A DNA stretch of 24,958 nt. It comes from an uncultured Clostridium sp. (GTDB lineage: Bacteria > Bacillota > Clostridia > Clostridiales > Clostridiaceae). The notes under the pieces are model-generated. The model worked only from the letters and a program-made list of their open reading frames with translations. It was not told the origin of the DNA and made no database searches. The stretch spans positions 1 to 24,958 of the forward strand of contig UQQU01000049.1 of the NCBI GenBank assembly GCA_900543325.1, read 5' to 3'. The position numbers were made by a program, and so were the translations under genes. Shown here piece by piece: positions 8,036-15,636 of the stretch (the stretch's first letter is position 1; every line of letters starts with the position of its first letter).

Positions 8036-9337
8036 TTAGTTATTCAATATACCTAAACTTCTAAAAATACTTACACCTTCATCTAAATACCTAGCTGCTT
8101 CAGATTCTCTCTTACATCCAATATAATATCTTCCAATAAGTATGGCTATCTCAGCTGCTTTTTTATTTAATGAATTTGCCTTTGCTATATTAAATGTTTC
8201 CAATAATATACACTCTGCTTCATCAAACTTTTCTTTTATTATATATAGTCTATAGCGTAAAATATTTTTTTCTATTATTTGTTCTAAGTTACTTTCATCA
8301 ATAAGGTTATCAATTTCAGAAAGAACTTTTTCACACTTATCTATTTCTTTTACCTTAATATATCCTTCACATATATTAATTAAGGTTTCTATTACCTCAG
8401 TATCTTTATTTCTCATTCTGATTTCCTTAGCAATTTGGTAATGTTTAAATGCCTCTTCAAGATTATCAAATTCAAAGAATAGTTTTCCTAAATTATTTTC
8501 AATAGCCGCTATATTTTTTTCTTCTTGCAATTCCTTATATAATTCTAAAGTTTTCTTAGAATATTTTATAGCGTTTACTATATCACCTTTTTTATTATAC
8601 TCTTTTGATAATAACATCAATGCTCTACCATATTCTTCTCTATTTTGAACTTGTTCAAATTTTTGTTTAGCTAAAAAAGTGTAATCTATAGCTTTTTTTA
8701 TATTATCAATTTTAAAATAACTCTCAGCCATTTGATAATATATTTCTCCTAAAATAAAATCATTTCCAACATTGTTATCTAAATATACTTTCTCAGCTTG
8801 CTTTAAATAACTTGTCGCAGAATGATATGCTTTTAAACTTAATGTTATTTTACCTAAATTTAAAAATGTACTAATAATTTGCTCATAATTATTTCTCTTT
8901 ATAAAAATTACATTTGCTGATAAATATAATTGTTGTGCTAAAACTAGCTCTTTTTTTTCTTTATAAATATTAGCTCTTAAAAATAAGTTTTTAGCTCTTC
9001 TATACTCTAAATTATATTTTTCTGCATAATATAATGCATTTTCTATATATTTTTCTGCACTTATATAATCAGAATTTAATATATACGTCTCTGCCATTTG
9101 TTCATAATACACACATATTTTTTCTGCTTGTGTTTCTTCAGATTCCATTAAATATTCTACTGAAGTCTGTAGTGAATTTGCTAAATACTCCAATAAATCC
9201 ATAGATGGATTTGATCTTCCTGATTCAACCAAGCTTATTTGCCCTGGTGTAATTCTATCTCCTGCTAAATCCTTTAGTGTCATTTCTAATTCTTTTCTAC
9301 GTCTTTTAATTTTTTCACCTAAAGTAAGTATTTCCAT
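8036..9337 (-). CDS. XRE-family HTH regulator with TPR repeats (first of a tandem pair)
   Basis: This 433-residue protein starts at ATG 9337, with AAAGGAAG (9353-9346) 8 bases upstream. An in-frame ATG at 9361 lacks a ribosome site and would add eight residues not shared with the paralogue. Residues 6-65 are an XRE helix-turn-helix with the typical GQISLVESGRSNPS recognition region. The remainder is a series of TPR-like helix pairs. The family is the same as the downstream gene: likely RRNPP-like, with peptide or protein control possible but not shown. A TATAAT-like -10 lies upstream near 9400, without a convincing -35. Confidence 0.82.
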   Translation of the reverse strand: MEILTLGEKIKRRRKELEMTLKDLAGDRITPGQISLVESGRSNPSMDLLEYLANSLQTSVEYLMESEETQAEKICVYYEQMAETYILNSDYISAEKYIENALYYAEKYNLEYRRAKNLFLRANIYKEKKELVLAQQLYLSANVIFIKRNNYEQIISTFLNLGKITLSLKAYHSATSYLKQAEKVYLDNNVGNDFILGEIYYQMAESYFKIDNIKKAIDYTFLAKQKFEQVQNREEYGRALMLLSKEYNKKGDIVNAIKYSKKTLELYKELQEEKNIAAIENNLGKLFFEFDNLEEAFKHYQIAKEIRMRNKDTEVIETLINICEGYIKVKEIDKCEKVLSEIDNLIDESNLEQIIEKNILRYRLYIIKEKFDEAECILLETFNIAKANSLNKKAAEIAILIGRYYIGCKRESEAARYLDEGVSIFRSLGILNN

Positions 9338-9468
9338 AGCATAATCTTCCTTTGCCCACATTTATATAAATTCAAAACTTTCTTATTATATTTACCATTA
9401 TATCATATAAAGTACCAAAAAAATATATTTTTTGAGTATTAATTTCAATTATACTTAAAATAATACAA

Positions 9469-9496
9469 AAACTGCTATATAAGTCTATAGCAGTTT
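9469..9496 (-). terminator. Terminator of the YtxH-like gene
   Basis: Eleven-base perfect arms (9469-9479 and 9486-9496) with a 6-base loop. On the minus strand the stem is followed by a T-run. It separates this gene from the XRE-TPR operon. Confidence 0.8.
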
Positions 9497-9502
9497 CTAA
9501 TA

Positions 9503-9676
9503 TTAATTTATATAATCTAATATATTATCATAGGCATCTCCAGCCGCACATCTAAGTTTTTTGCTAGTTCTTCTGATGTTTCTTTGAGTCTTTCTATCTA
9601 ACTCTGGTAAAACCATCATTCCAATTGCTACTCCAAAAATAGTACCTATTGCTAAACTCTTAATTACTTTTCCCAA
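9503..9676 (-). CDS. YtxH-like small membrane-anchored protein
   Basis: A 57-residue protein. The best start is TTG 9676, giving an N-terminus MGKVIKSLAIGTIFG; the ribosome site AGAGGTG (9689-9683) is 6 bases upstream. An earlier GTG at 9685 overlaps that site and is unlikely. A single Gly/Ala-rich hydrophobic helix (about 7-25) is followed by a basic, polar tail (DRKTQRNIRRTSKKLR). This layout is typical of YtxH-domain proteins, whose role is poorly known; some are stress related. It has its own terminator and is probably monocistronic. Confidence 0.65.
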   Translation of the reverse strand: MGKVIKSLAIGTIFGVAIGMMVLPELDRKTQRNIRRTSKKLRCAAGDAYDNILDYIN

Positions 9677-9771
9677 AAATAACACCTCTTTATATTGATT
9701 TATAAAAATAGTATGTGTATTTTAAAGGAAAATAATCATGTATTATTTTTATTTAAAATTTAATTTTTTAA

Positions 9772-10395
9772 TTAAATTCCTATACCAAGAGCCTCTTTTG
9801 CTAACTTGTCGGCTAAATCATTATACTTATGTCCACTATGCCCTTTTATTTTCTTAAATCTTATCTTTACTTCTTTCATTTTACTTTGCATGAACTCATT
9901 ATATTCAGAAGTAATTCTATTATTTCTTTTCCATGTTCCAAGAGCCCAAGATTCAACGCCTTGATAATCATATCCTATAGTAACTTCTTTAAAACCATTT
10001 TCAATAGCATATTCTACTGCCATCTTCGCTCCTAAAACTTCTCCTGAAACATTTCTTAATGAAATAGCTTCTTTATCAAATCCCTTACCTTTATCTTTAT
10101 ATATTATTTCACCATCTTTAACGGCTACTAATCCATAAGAATAATTTCCCTTATCAACAGCAAAACTTCCATCAACATATATAAATAGCCCTTCTTCACT
10201 TTCTATTGCCTCTTGTTGCTTTTCCTCTATCTTACCTTCTGAATTTAATGCAATAAAATTAATGGCATCCTTTTCTGTAGTAAAACTTTTATATATAGCT
10301 CCTTTGAATCCTATAACTTCTTTTTTACATTCATCCCATGAAGTAAATATTTTAGGTGCTCCTGATTTCCCTTTATAAACAGCATAGTACTTCAA
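9772..10395 (-). CDS. rnhA: Ribonuclease H1 with viroplasmin-like N-terminal domain
   Basis: This enzyme cleaves the RNA strand of RNA:DNA hybrids. The N-terminal 45 residues (YYAVYKGKSGAPKIF and following) are the hybrid-binding viroplasmin-like (Cauli_VI) module. The RNase H fold spans about 70-205. Catalytic acids are visible at D75 (YVDGS), E119 (GEVLGA), D143 (GYDYQG) and D196 (NDLADKLA), with H189 in GHSGHK. The probable start is TTG 10395, giving the usual MKYYAVYKG, with AAAGGA about 8 bases upstream. The alternative ATG at 10404 directly abuts that site. A weak AT-only hairpin (9731-9747) lies downstream. Confidence 0.93.
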   Translation of the reverse strand: MKYYAVYKGKSGAPKIFTSWDECKKEVIGFKGAIYKSFTTEKDAINFIALNSEGKIEEKQQEAIESEEGLFIYVDGSFAVDKGNYSYGLVAVKDGEIIYKDKGKGFDKEAISLRNVSGEVLGAKMAVEYAIENGFKEVTIGYDYQGVESWALGTWKRNNRITSEYNEFMQSKMKEVKIRFKKIKGHSGHKYNDLADKLAKEALGIGI

Positions 10396-10456
10396 AATAA
10401 TCATCCTTTCCTATATGCTCAATATTAATGACTTTTTCCTTTGTTGATTTTTATTT

Positions 10457-11416
10457 TTAAACCGATAAAATTTCTTCCATCACCCTATAAATACTATCTA
10501 TATTTTTAGCTCCGGTAAAGTTAGTTGCATATTCAATTGCACTCTTAACAACTATTAGTATATCATTCTTTCCTTGCCAATTCTCCATTATTATATTTAA
10601 CGGAACATCAGTCATTATAACATTTAATGCAAATATTCCAATTGCTATATCATCAATCTTACCGACAAATGGCACCTTATCTGGTATTAAATCACTTGGC
10701 ACTGTAATATAAGCAACTGCTCCTGATATTATTAGTTTAGTTTTCATACTTACTCTCTTATCTTTAAGCAATCTATATATTAATGCAGCTACATCAGGTA
10801 ACATAAATATATAATCTTTATACTTTTTAGCTTTTTCAGGTAACTTATCGCTTATTTTTTCTCTTCCTTTAGTATAACAATCTTCAGTTTTCTTTATTTC
10901 CTCTTCATTAAATTCTACTTTATTTTCTTGTTCAAAGTTTAGAAGTTCTATTTCTTTCTTTAATTCTCCACCTAAAGATACTTGTATATTTTTCAATTCT
11001 ATATTTAAAACTCCATATGCACAATATATACTATAAATATCGAAATCTATATATGGAATATCCTTTAATAAATATTTATATTGTATAACAACTTTACCAT
11101 TATCATAGCTTATACCCATATCACTTAAAGATTTTAATGCAAACTTTAATGCAATTTTTCTTAAAAATGATGCTATTCCTATATTAAGAATCTTAAATGC
11201 AGTAACTTCTCCTTTTATTAATCCATTTTCCATAGAACTTAGTTTAAATCTACACTCAAATTTTATAACAATACCCTTAGTAAATGAACCTACTATTCTT
11301 ATATCTTCTTTTATTTCTATACTTTCTATATTAAGTTCCTTTATTGATACAAAGTCATTATATATACTTAATAAATTTTCTCCAGTTAATCCAACATTAA
11401 TATTCGAAACATTCAT
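10457..11416 (-). CDS. DUF1232 domain protein with a large unassigned N-terminal region
   Basis: This 319-residue protein starts at ATG 11416, with AAAAGGA 7-8 bases upstream. An in-frame ATG at 11482 falls inside the likely -10 and is rejected. The C-terminal part (about 205-275) has the DUF1232 signature, a hydrophobic segment followed by VPSDLIPDKVPFVGKIDD. This domain is found in small membrane-associated proteins of uncertain function and in some YkvA-like proteins. The N-terminal 170 residues are beta-rich, with repeated alternating hydrophobic strands, and I do not recognise them. They may bind a lipid or the membrane surface. It lies alone between rnhA and metQ, with its own promoter. 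Confidence 0.7.
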   Translation of the reverse strand: MNVSNINVGLTGENLLSIYNDFVSIKELNIESIEIKEDIRIVGSFTKGIVIKFECRFKLSSMENGLIKGEVTAFKILNIGIASFLRKIALKFALKSLSDMGISYDNGKVVIQYKYLLKDIPYIDFDIYSIYCAYGVLNIELKNIQVSLGGELKKEIELLNFEQENKVEFNEEEIKKTEDCYTKGREKISDKLPEKAKKYKDYIFMLPDVAALIYRLLKDKRVSMKTKLIISGAVAYITVPSDLIPDKVPFVGKIDDIAIGIFALNVIMTDVPLNIIMENWQGKNDILIVVKSAIEYATNFTGAKNIDSIYRVMEEILSV

Positions 11417-11480
11417 AACTTGTCCTTTTCCTCTCCTCACACTTTTATGTATCTGTAATATTTTTCTATATATTCGATAC

Positions 11481-11508
11481 ATAATATACAGTATACTTCA
11501 TATAGCAA
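11481..11508 (-). promoter_or_regulatory. Promoter of the DUF1232 gene
   Basis: On the minus strand, TTGCTA (11508-11503) and TATTAT (11486-11481) are 16 bases apart, about 65 bases upstream of the chosen start. Confidence 0.45.
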
Positions 11509-11550
11509 TTTTTTTAAAGGTGTTATTTACCATTAATAAAGTAATAAAAT

Positions 11551-11583
11551 TAAGGTCATTGCCTTATCTATGCAATGACCTTA
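11551..11583 (-). terminator. Terminator of the metNIQ operon
   Basis: Perfect 12-base arms (TAAGGTCATTGC at 11551-11562, its complement at 11572-11583) with a 9-base loop, about 35 bases after the metQ stop. A T-rich stretch follows on the minus strand. Confidence 0.85.
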
Positions 11584-11618
11584 AATACAATATATCTAAT
11601 CTTTAAAAATTATTTATA

Positions 11619-12428
11619 CTAAAAAGCTGGAATTACGCTTCCATCGTATTTTTCTTCAATAAACTTTCTTACCTCTTCTGAAGTTAAAGCATCAGATAAT
11701 GCTTTAATTTTATCACTATCTTTATTTTCCTTCTTAACAGCTAAAACATTAGCATATGGTGAATCACCAGATTCAATAGCTAAAGAATCCTTTACTGGAT
11801 TTAAATCAGCTTGTAATGCCCAGTTTGTATTAATTACTGCAGCTTCAACATCTTCTAAAACTCTTGGTAATTGTTCTGCTTGTAATTCTGTAACTTTTAG
11901 ATTTTTAGGATTTTTAGTAATATCTTTAACTGTAGGCAATTCAGAGTCATTTAATTCTATTAATCCATTATCAGCTAATAATTTTAATGCTCTGGCTTCA
12001 TTAGATGGATCATTTGGTACAGCTATTTCAGCTCCATCAGCTATCTCCGAAATATCAGAAACCTTCTTTGAATATAATGCCATTGGTTCTATATGAACTT
12101 TAACTGTATAATCTAAATCATATCCTTTTGCTTCAATTGACTCTTCTAAATAAGGTACATGTTGGAAAAAGTTTGCATCTAAAGATCCTTCATCAACTGC
12201 TGGGTTTAATAAAGAATAATCATCAAATGTTTTAACTTCTAATTCATATCCTTTTTCTTCTAATAACGGCTTAATATGTTCTAAAATCTCTGCATGTGGT
12301 ACTGCCGTTGCTCCAACTACAATTTTCTTATCATCATTTGAAGAAGCATCCCCTTTACTTCCACAACCAACTACTGATAATGCTAAAACTCCACTTAATA
12401 CTGTTGCTAATATTTTTTTAAATTTCAT
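11619..12428 (-). CDS. metQ: Methionine-binding lipoprotein MetQ
   Basis: This is the solute-binding component of the MetNIQ ABC importer. It captures methionine outside the membrane and delivers it to MetI. The 269-residue protein has a lipoprotein signal peptide (basic MKFKK, hydrophobic core, lipobox VVGC with the lipidated cysteine at 22). The mature part has the NlpA/MetQ pattern, including the opening KIVVGATAVPHAEIL and a later MALYSKKVSDISEI-like stretch. ATG 12428 is preceded by a GGGGGAAG site. It is last in the operon, 129 bases after metI. Which of L-Met, D-Met or methionine oxides it takes cannot be read from sequence. Confidence 0.94.
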   Translation of the reverse strand: MKFKKILATVLSGVLALSVVGCGSKGDASSNDDKKIVVGATAVPHAEILEHIKPLLEEKGYELEVKTFDDYSLLNPAVDEGSLDANFFQHVPYLEESIEAKGYDLDYTVKVHIEPMALYSKKVSDISEIADGAEIAVPNDPSNEARALKLLADNGLIELNDSELPTVKDITKNPKNLKVTELQAEQLPRVLEDVEAAVINTNWALQADLNPVKDSLAIESGDSPYANVLAVKKENKDSDKIKALSDALTSEEVRKFIEEKYDGSVIPAF

Positions 12429-12557
12429 ATTTACTTCCCCCTAATTATTTTAATATATAAAATTTTAATTTTCTTTATTTGCCCTTAATTTAAAACTTTT
12501 AAAATATTTCTGACTCTCTGTATATTAATCCCCTTGAATTATTGCTTATTACTTTTA

Positions 12558-13214
12558 TTATTTTAACTTCTTATATGCTAAATTACCTGCCCCTTGTAGT
12601 AATTGAACAATTATTATAAGTGTTATTACTGTATATATCATTACTGCATTATCAAATCTTTGATATCCATAAGTTAATGCTACTGCTCCAACTCCACCTG
12701 CTCCGACTGCCCCTGCCATTGCAGAATATCCAATTATTGATATTATAGATAATGTTATTCCAGATATAATAGAAGGCATTGCCTCTTTAACCATTACTTT
12801 AAAAATTATTTGAAAATCTGATGCTCCAAATGATTTTGCTGCTTCAATTAATCCCTTATCTACTTCCTTTAACGCTCCTTCTATTACTCTTGCAATAAAT
12901 GGAGCTGCCCCTATTGTTAAAGGAACTAGCGCCGCTGTTTCTCCTATACTTTTTCCAACTATAGCTCTAGTTAAAGGAATAATAGCAACAACTAAAATTA
13001 TGAAAGGAAAACTTCTTAAAGTATTAACTATAAATCCTAAAATTGAATTAATAATTTTATTAGGTTTTAATCCACCTTCATCTGTTACAACTAACACAAT
13101 TGCCAAAATAAATCCTATTAATGTAGCTAATATAGTTGATATACCAACCATATATATGGTTTGTCCTAATGCCTCTATTAATATATCAGTAAAAAAGGTT
13201 AAAAATTTCTCCAT
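12558..13214 (-). CDS. metI: Methionine ABC transporter permease MetI
   Basis: A 218-residue membrane permease with about five transmembrane helices. The EAA loop that docks with the ATPase is visible (EAAKSFGAS, about residues 123-131). The length and the AGAVGAGGVGAVALTYGYQRFD segment region near the C-terminus fit the MetI family. The ATG directly follows the metN stop codon with no gap, and its ribosome site (GGAGGTG) lies inside the end of metN, so translation is probably coupled. Expression should follow the upstream S-box riboswitch. Confidence 0.94.
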   Translation of the reverse strand: MEKFLTFFTDILIEALGQTIYMVGISTILATLIGFILAIVLVVTDEGGLKPNKIINSILGFIVNTLRSFPFIILVVAIIPLTRAIVGKSIGETAALVPLTIGAAPFIARVIEGALKEVDKGLIEAAKSFGASDFQIIFKVMVKEAMPSIISGITLSIISIIGYSAMAGAVGAGGVGAVALTYGYQRFDNAVMIYTVITLIIIVQLLQGAGNLAYKKLK

Positions 13215-14174
13215 TTAAATCACCTCCCATGGCATATTTTTAGATGTTAAGTATTTTACAACTTCATCTTTTTGATTTTCTTTTATATTAATGACTAATG
13301 AACCTAAAACATCATCTCTAAACCTTTCTAATTTGCCCCATACAATAGAAAAGTCTATATCTAATTCCCTTGCCATTGCTGTAATTATGCTGTCATTTGA
13401 ATTATCTTTTGGAAAGAATAATCTAATATTGATTCCCTCATTTGGTAATATCTCTTCCTCACCAATTAATGTCTTTAATGCTTTAGAATTCTTTAAGAAT
13501 AAATCTTCTGTTTTTCCAACAGCAATTACTTGTCCACCTTCCATGATAGCTACTCGTTGACAAATTTCTTTTACAACTTCCATTTGATGTGTAACAATAA
13601 TTATTGTAATTCCTAACTTTTCATTAATATCTCTTAATAAAGCTAAAATTGATTTTGTTGTATTTGGATCTAATGCTGATGTAGCTTCATCACACAAAAG
13701 TATATTAGGTTTTAAAGCCAGTGCTCTTGCTATTGCAACTCTTTGTTTTTGCCCACCACTTAACTCTCTTGGTTTGCTTTTTTTCTTATCAGATAAACCA
13801 ACTAATTCTAAAAGCTCTGAAACTCTTTTATCTATGTCAGCTTTAGAGTATCCCCAACACTCTAATGGTAACGCTACATTGTCATATACATTTCTTCTTT
13901 CAAGTAATGAAAAGTGTTGAAATATCATTCCTAGATTTTTTCTAAAACTTCTTACTGATTTATTACTTAACGCTTTTACTTCTTCATATTCATTTACCAG
14001 TATACTTCCTTTATCATATGTTTCTAAGCCATTTATACATCTTAATAATGTAGACTTTCCAGCACCACTATGACCAACTAATCCAAAGACCTCTCCTTTT
14101 TTTATTTCTAATGTTATATCTTTTAAAACTTCTATCCCATTAAAGCTTTTATGTACATTATTTATTTTAATCAT
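13215..14174 (-). CDS. metN: Methionine ABC transporter ATPase MetN
   Basis: The cytoplasmic ATPase of the methionine importer, 319 residues from ATG 14174, with a strong AAGGAGGAG site upstream. An in-frame ATG 39 bases earlier has no such site. Visible motifs are Walker A GHSGAGKS (34-41), signature LSGGQKQR, Walker B ILLCDEATSALD, and the switch histidine in VTHQ. The C-terminal 80 residues form the NIL (ACT-like) domain that binds methionine and inhibits transport when the internal pool is full. Control is thus expected at two levels: the riboswitch and this domain. First gene of metN-metI-metQ. Confidence 0.96.
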   Translation of the reverse strand: MIKINNVHKSFNGIEVLKDITLEIKKGEVFGLVGHSGAGKSTLLRCINGLETYDKGSILVNEYEEVKALSNKSVRSFRKNLGMIFQHFSLLERRNVYDNVALPLECWGYSKADIDKRVSELLELVGLSDKKKSKPRELSGGQKQRVAIARALALKPNILLCDEATSALDPNTTKSILALLRDINEKLGITIIIVTHQMEVVKEICQRVAIMEGGQVIAVGKTEDLFLKNSKALKTLIGEEEILPNEGINIRLFFPKDNSNDSIITAMARELDIDFSIVWGKLERFRDDVLGSLVINIKENQKDEVVKYLTSKNMPWEVI

Positions 14175-14202
14175 GGTCTCTCTCCTCCTTATTTTAGTAA
14201 TA

Positions 14203-14234
14203 AAAAAACGCACTAGAGAATAAACTCAAGTGCG
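14203..14234 (-). terminator. Riboswitch-controlled intrinsic terminator before metN
   Basis: On the minus strand, the arms CGCACTTGAG (14234-14225) and CTCTAGTGCG (14218-14209), with one T-T mismatch, are followed by a T-run (14208-14203). It is placed as the expression platform of the S-box aptamer. Confidence 0.88.
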
Positions 14235-14261
14235 CATAAAAATCACCTATTAATTTACCCT

Positions 14262-14499
14262 CTCATCACTCAGTTAAAAACTGCAGGAATTAGCACCACA
14301 TAAAATAATTAAGACGCTTACGCTAATTAAGATTTTCTACTAATTAAGTCGCCTACGGCTATTAAGTCTTAAAATTCAAATAATTAATCTAAATCTCAAT
14401 TCTTAACTTCTTAATTTTTACGAAGTAAAATCTTAATTTCTTAATTCCTTATAGGTTGCCGGGTTTCACAGGGCCAGTCCCTCCACCACTCTTGATAAG
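14262..14499 (-). ncRNA. SAM-I (S-box) riboswitch aptamer with enlarged P3 arm
   Basis: Read on the minus strand, CTTATC (14499-14494) pairs with GATGAG (14267-14262) as P1. The conserved S-box core is present: AAGAG, GGTGGAGGGACTGGCCC, GAAACCCGGCAACC, and on the 3' side GGTGCTAATTCC with TGCAG. SAM binding should stabilise P1 and allow the downstream terminator to form, shutting off metNIQ when SAM is plentiful. The aptamer spans about 238 bases instead of the usual hundred or so. The extra length lies between GGCAACC and GGTGCTAATTCC, in the P3 arm. Confidence 0.93.
14307..14440. repeat. Cluster of AATTAAG-flanked mini-palindromes inside riboswitch P3
   Basis: Two units share the plan AATTAAG, then a GC-containing core, then (A)ATTAAG: unit 1 at 14307-14331 (core ACGCTTACGCT) and unit 2 at 14342-14366 (core TCGCCTACGGCT), 35 bases apart. 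A third element at about 14410-14435 has a TTTTAC-TTC-GTAAAA hairpin (minus-strand sense) flanked by TTAAG motifs. The outer arms also pair with each other over about 12 bases (AATTAAGATTTT with AAAATCTTAATT), extending P3 into a long rod. Confidence 0.65.
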
Positions 14500-14533
14500 A
14501 TACAATATTTTCTTTTTCTGTGTCGTTGATATA

Positions 14534-14562
14534 AATATATATTACTTTAACTATTTTGTCAA
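14534..14562 (-). promoter_or_regulatory. Promoter of the S-box/metNIQ operon
   Basis: On the minus strand, perfect TTGACA (14562-14557) and TATATT (14539-14534) are 17 bases apart. Transcription would start near 14527, just before the aptamer. Confidence 0.8.
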
Positions 14563-14615
14563 TAATTTCTTTAGAAATTTTTTCTTATAAAGTAAATATC
14601 TTTTTCCTTCTATTT

Positions 14616-14903
14616 TTAATAATCAATAACTTCTTCTTCTATTTTAACTAATTCTGCATCAGTATTATCTTCAACAAAATCTAATATCTTTTCTTTTAAA
14701 GAATATAATATTTCTTTCGTAGTTCCCACTGATGTAATACCAATTCCAATTTGCTCATGTACATCTTGATAATTAACTTCTGAAACTGATATATTAAATT
14801 TATTTGAAAGGCGCTTAGTTAAGCTTAACACTATCATTCTTTTTTCTTTCAATGACTTTACCCATTCTGCTCTTAATTCTAGTCTCATTATTAATATTTT
14901 CAT
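14616..14903 (-). CDS. DUF503 (YlxP-like) small protein
   Basis: A 95-residue protein starting at ATG 14903, with GAGGTG 8 bases upstream. The GTG at 14912 overlaps that site and is less likely. The sequence has the DUF503 features: a first strand MKILIMRLELRA, the conserved KSLKEKRMIV and a following LSNKFNISVSEVNYQD. In Bacillus the homologue ylxP sits in the nusA-infB-rbfA region; here it stands apart from those genes. Its function is not established. No clear terminator follows on the minus strand, so some transcripts may continue into the S-box leader. Confidence 0.85.
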   Translation of the reverse strand: MKILIMRLELRAEWVKSLKEKRMIVLSLTKRLSNKFNISVSEVNYQDVHEQIGIGITSVGTTKEILYSLKEKILDFVEDNTDAELVKIEEEVIDY

Positions 14904-15072
14904 ATTGTACACCTCAACTTTAGTTTTCCATATTAATTTAACATTCTACTAATATTCTATCCATCTTGTTTTCAAATATTGCTACTATAGTAATCTTAAT
15001 TATATATATTTTCATTTTATTTTTATTATATAAAACTATAAAGGTCGATAAAAAACGTCCTATTAATTTAAA

Positions 15073-15507
15073 TCAATATAAACCTTTACTAAAAATCATT
15101 TCATATTCAAGTTCCTTTGTATCTTCATTCTTTTTTTCATTTACTACTTTAAAATTATTTTTACAATAAAAATTTATTGCATTCTTATTTTTAGCATAAA
15201 CATCTAATGTAAGTTGTTTATATTTAGGCTTGATATACTCTATTAATGCTTTACCTATTCCTTCTCTTTGATATTCCCTCTTTACAAAAAGGCCTGCAAT
15301 ATATTCCTCTTCAATAATACCTATAAATCCTTTTATAACATTATTTTCTTGAAATATATAAATCTCAGCATTAGGCAACATTTTTTTAACCAAATCAAAA
15401 TTATTAATCCAGTACTCTTTTTCTATAAAATTATGAGCATTTATATTAGTTTCAAGCCAAATCTCCATTAATTCATCTAAATATTCTGTTTTAAATTCCT
15501 TTATCAT
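15073..15507 (-). CDS. GNAT-family N-acetyltransferase
   Basis: A 144-residue single-domain acetyltransferase. The acetyl-CoA pyrophosphate loop is clear (REYQREGIGKALIEY, about residues 76-90, matching the Q/R-x-x-G-x-G/A motif). It is followed by a strand (LTLDVYAKNKNAINFYCKNNF) carrying the usual Asn-x-x-Ala-x-x-Phe-Tyr motif B. ATG 15507 has a GGAGAA site. Substrates in this family range from protein N-termini to small amines and cannot be chosen here. It has no evident operon partner. Confidence 0.88.
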   Translation of the reverse strand: MIKEFKTEYLDELMEIWLETNINAHNFIEKEYWINNFDLVKKMLPNAEIYIFQENNVIKGFIGIIEEEYIAGLFVKREYQREGIGKALIEYIKPKYKQLTLDVYAKNKNAINFYCKNNFKVVNEKKNEDTKELEYEMIFSKGLY

Positions 15508-15586
15508 ATTCTTTTCTCCATTTTTGTTAATATATTTTTATTTTATAATTAGGTTTAAAATTTATTATATTTATCTATAATAAAAC

Positions 15587-15629
15587 TGCCTTTGAAATAA
15601 ATCTAATATATTGATTTATCTCAAAGGCA
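15587..15629 (-). terminator. Terminator of the 102-residue hypothetical gene
   Basis: Arms of 17 bases (15587-15603 and 15613-15629) pair with one G-U on the minus strand around a 9-base loop, followed by GTTTTATTAT. Confidence 0.8.
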
Positions 15630-15636
15630 AAATATT

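Noticed and set aside
14307..14440. Spaced repeats resembling a small CRISPR array
   Set aside because: The units are short, imperfect and AT-rich, spacers are not of regular length, no cas genes are near, and they lie inside a riboswitch arm.
14563..14584. Small hairpin with T-run after DUF503, upstream of the met promoter
   Set aside because: The T-run is on the plus strand, so it cannot terminate the minus-strand DUF503 transcript, and no plus-strand gene ends there.
14966..15169. Plus-strand hydrophobic 67-codon frame
   Set aside because: It begins at TTG without any ribosome site and overlaps the conserved end of the GNAT gene on the other strand for about 97 bases. A small membrane protein is not excluded but is unsupported.
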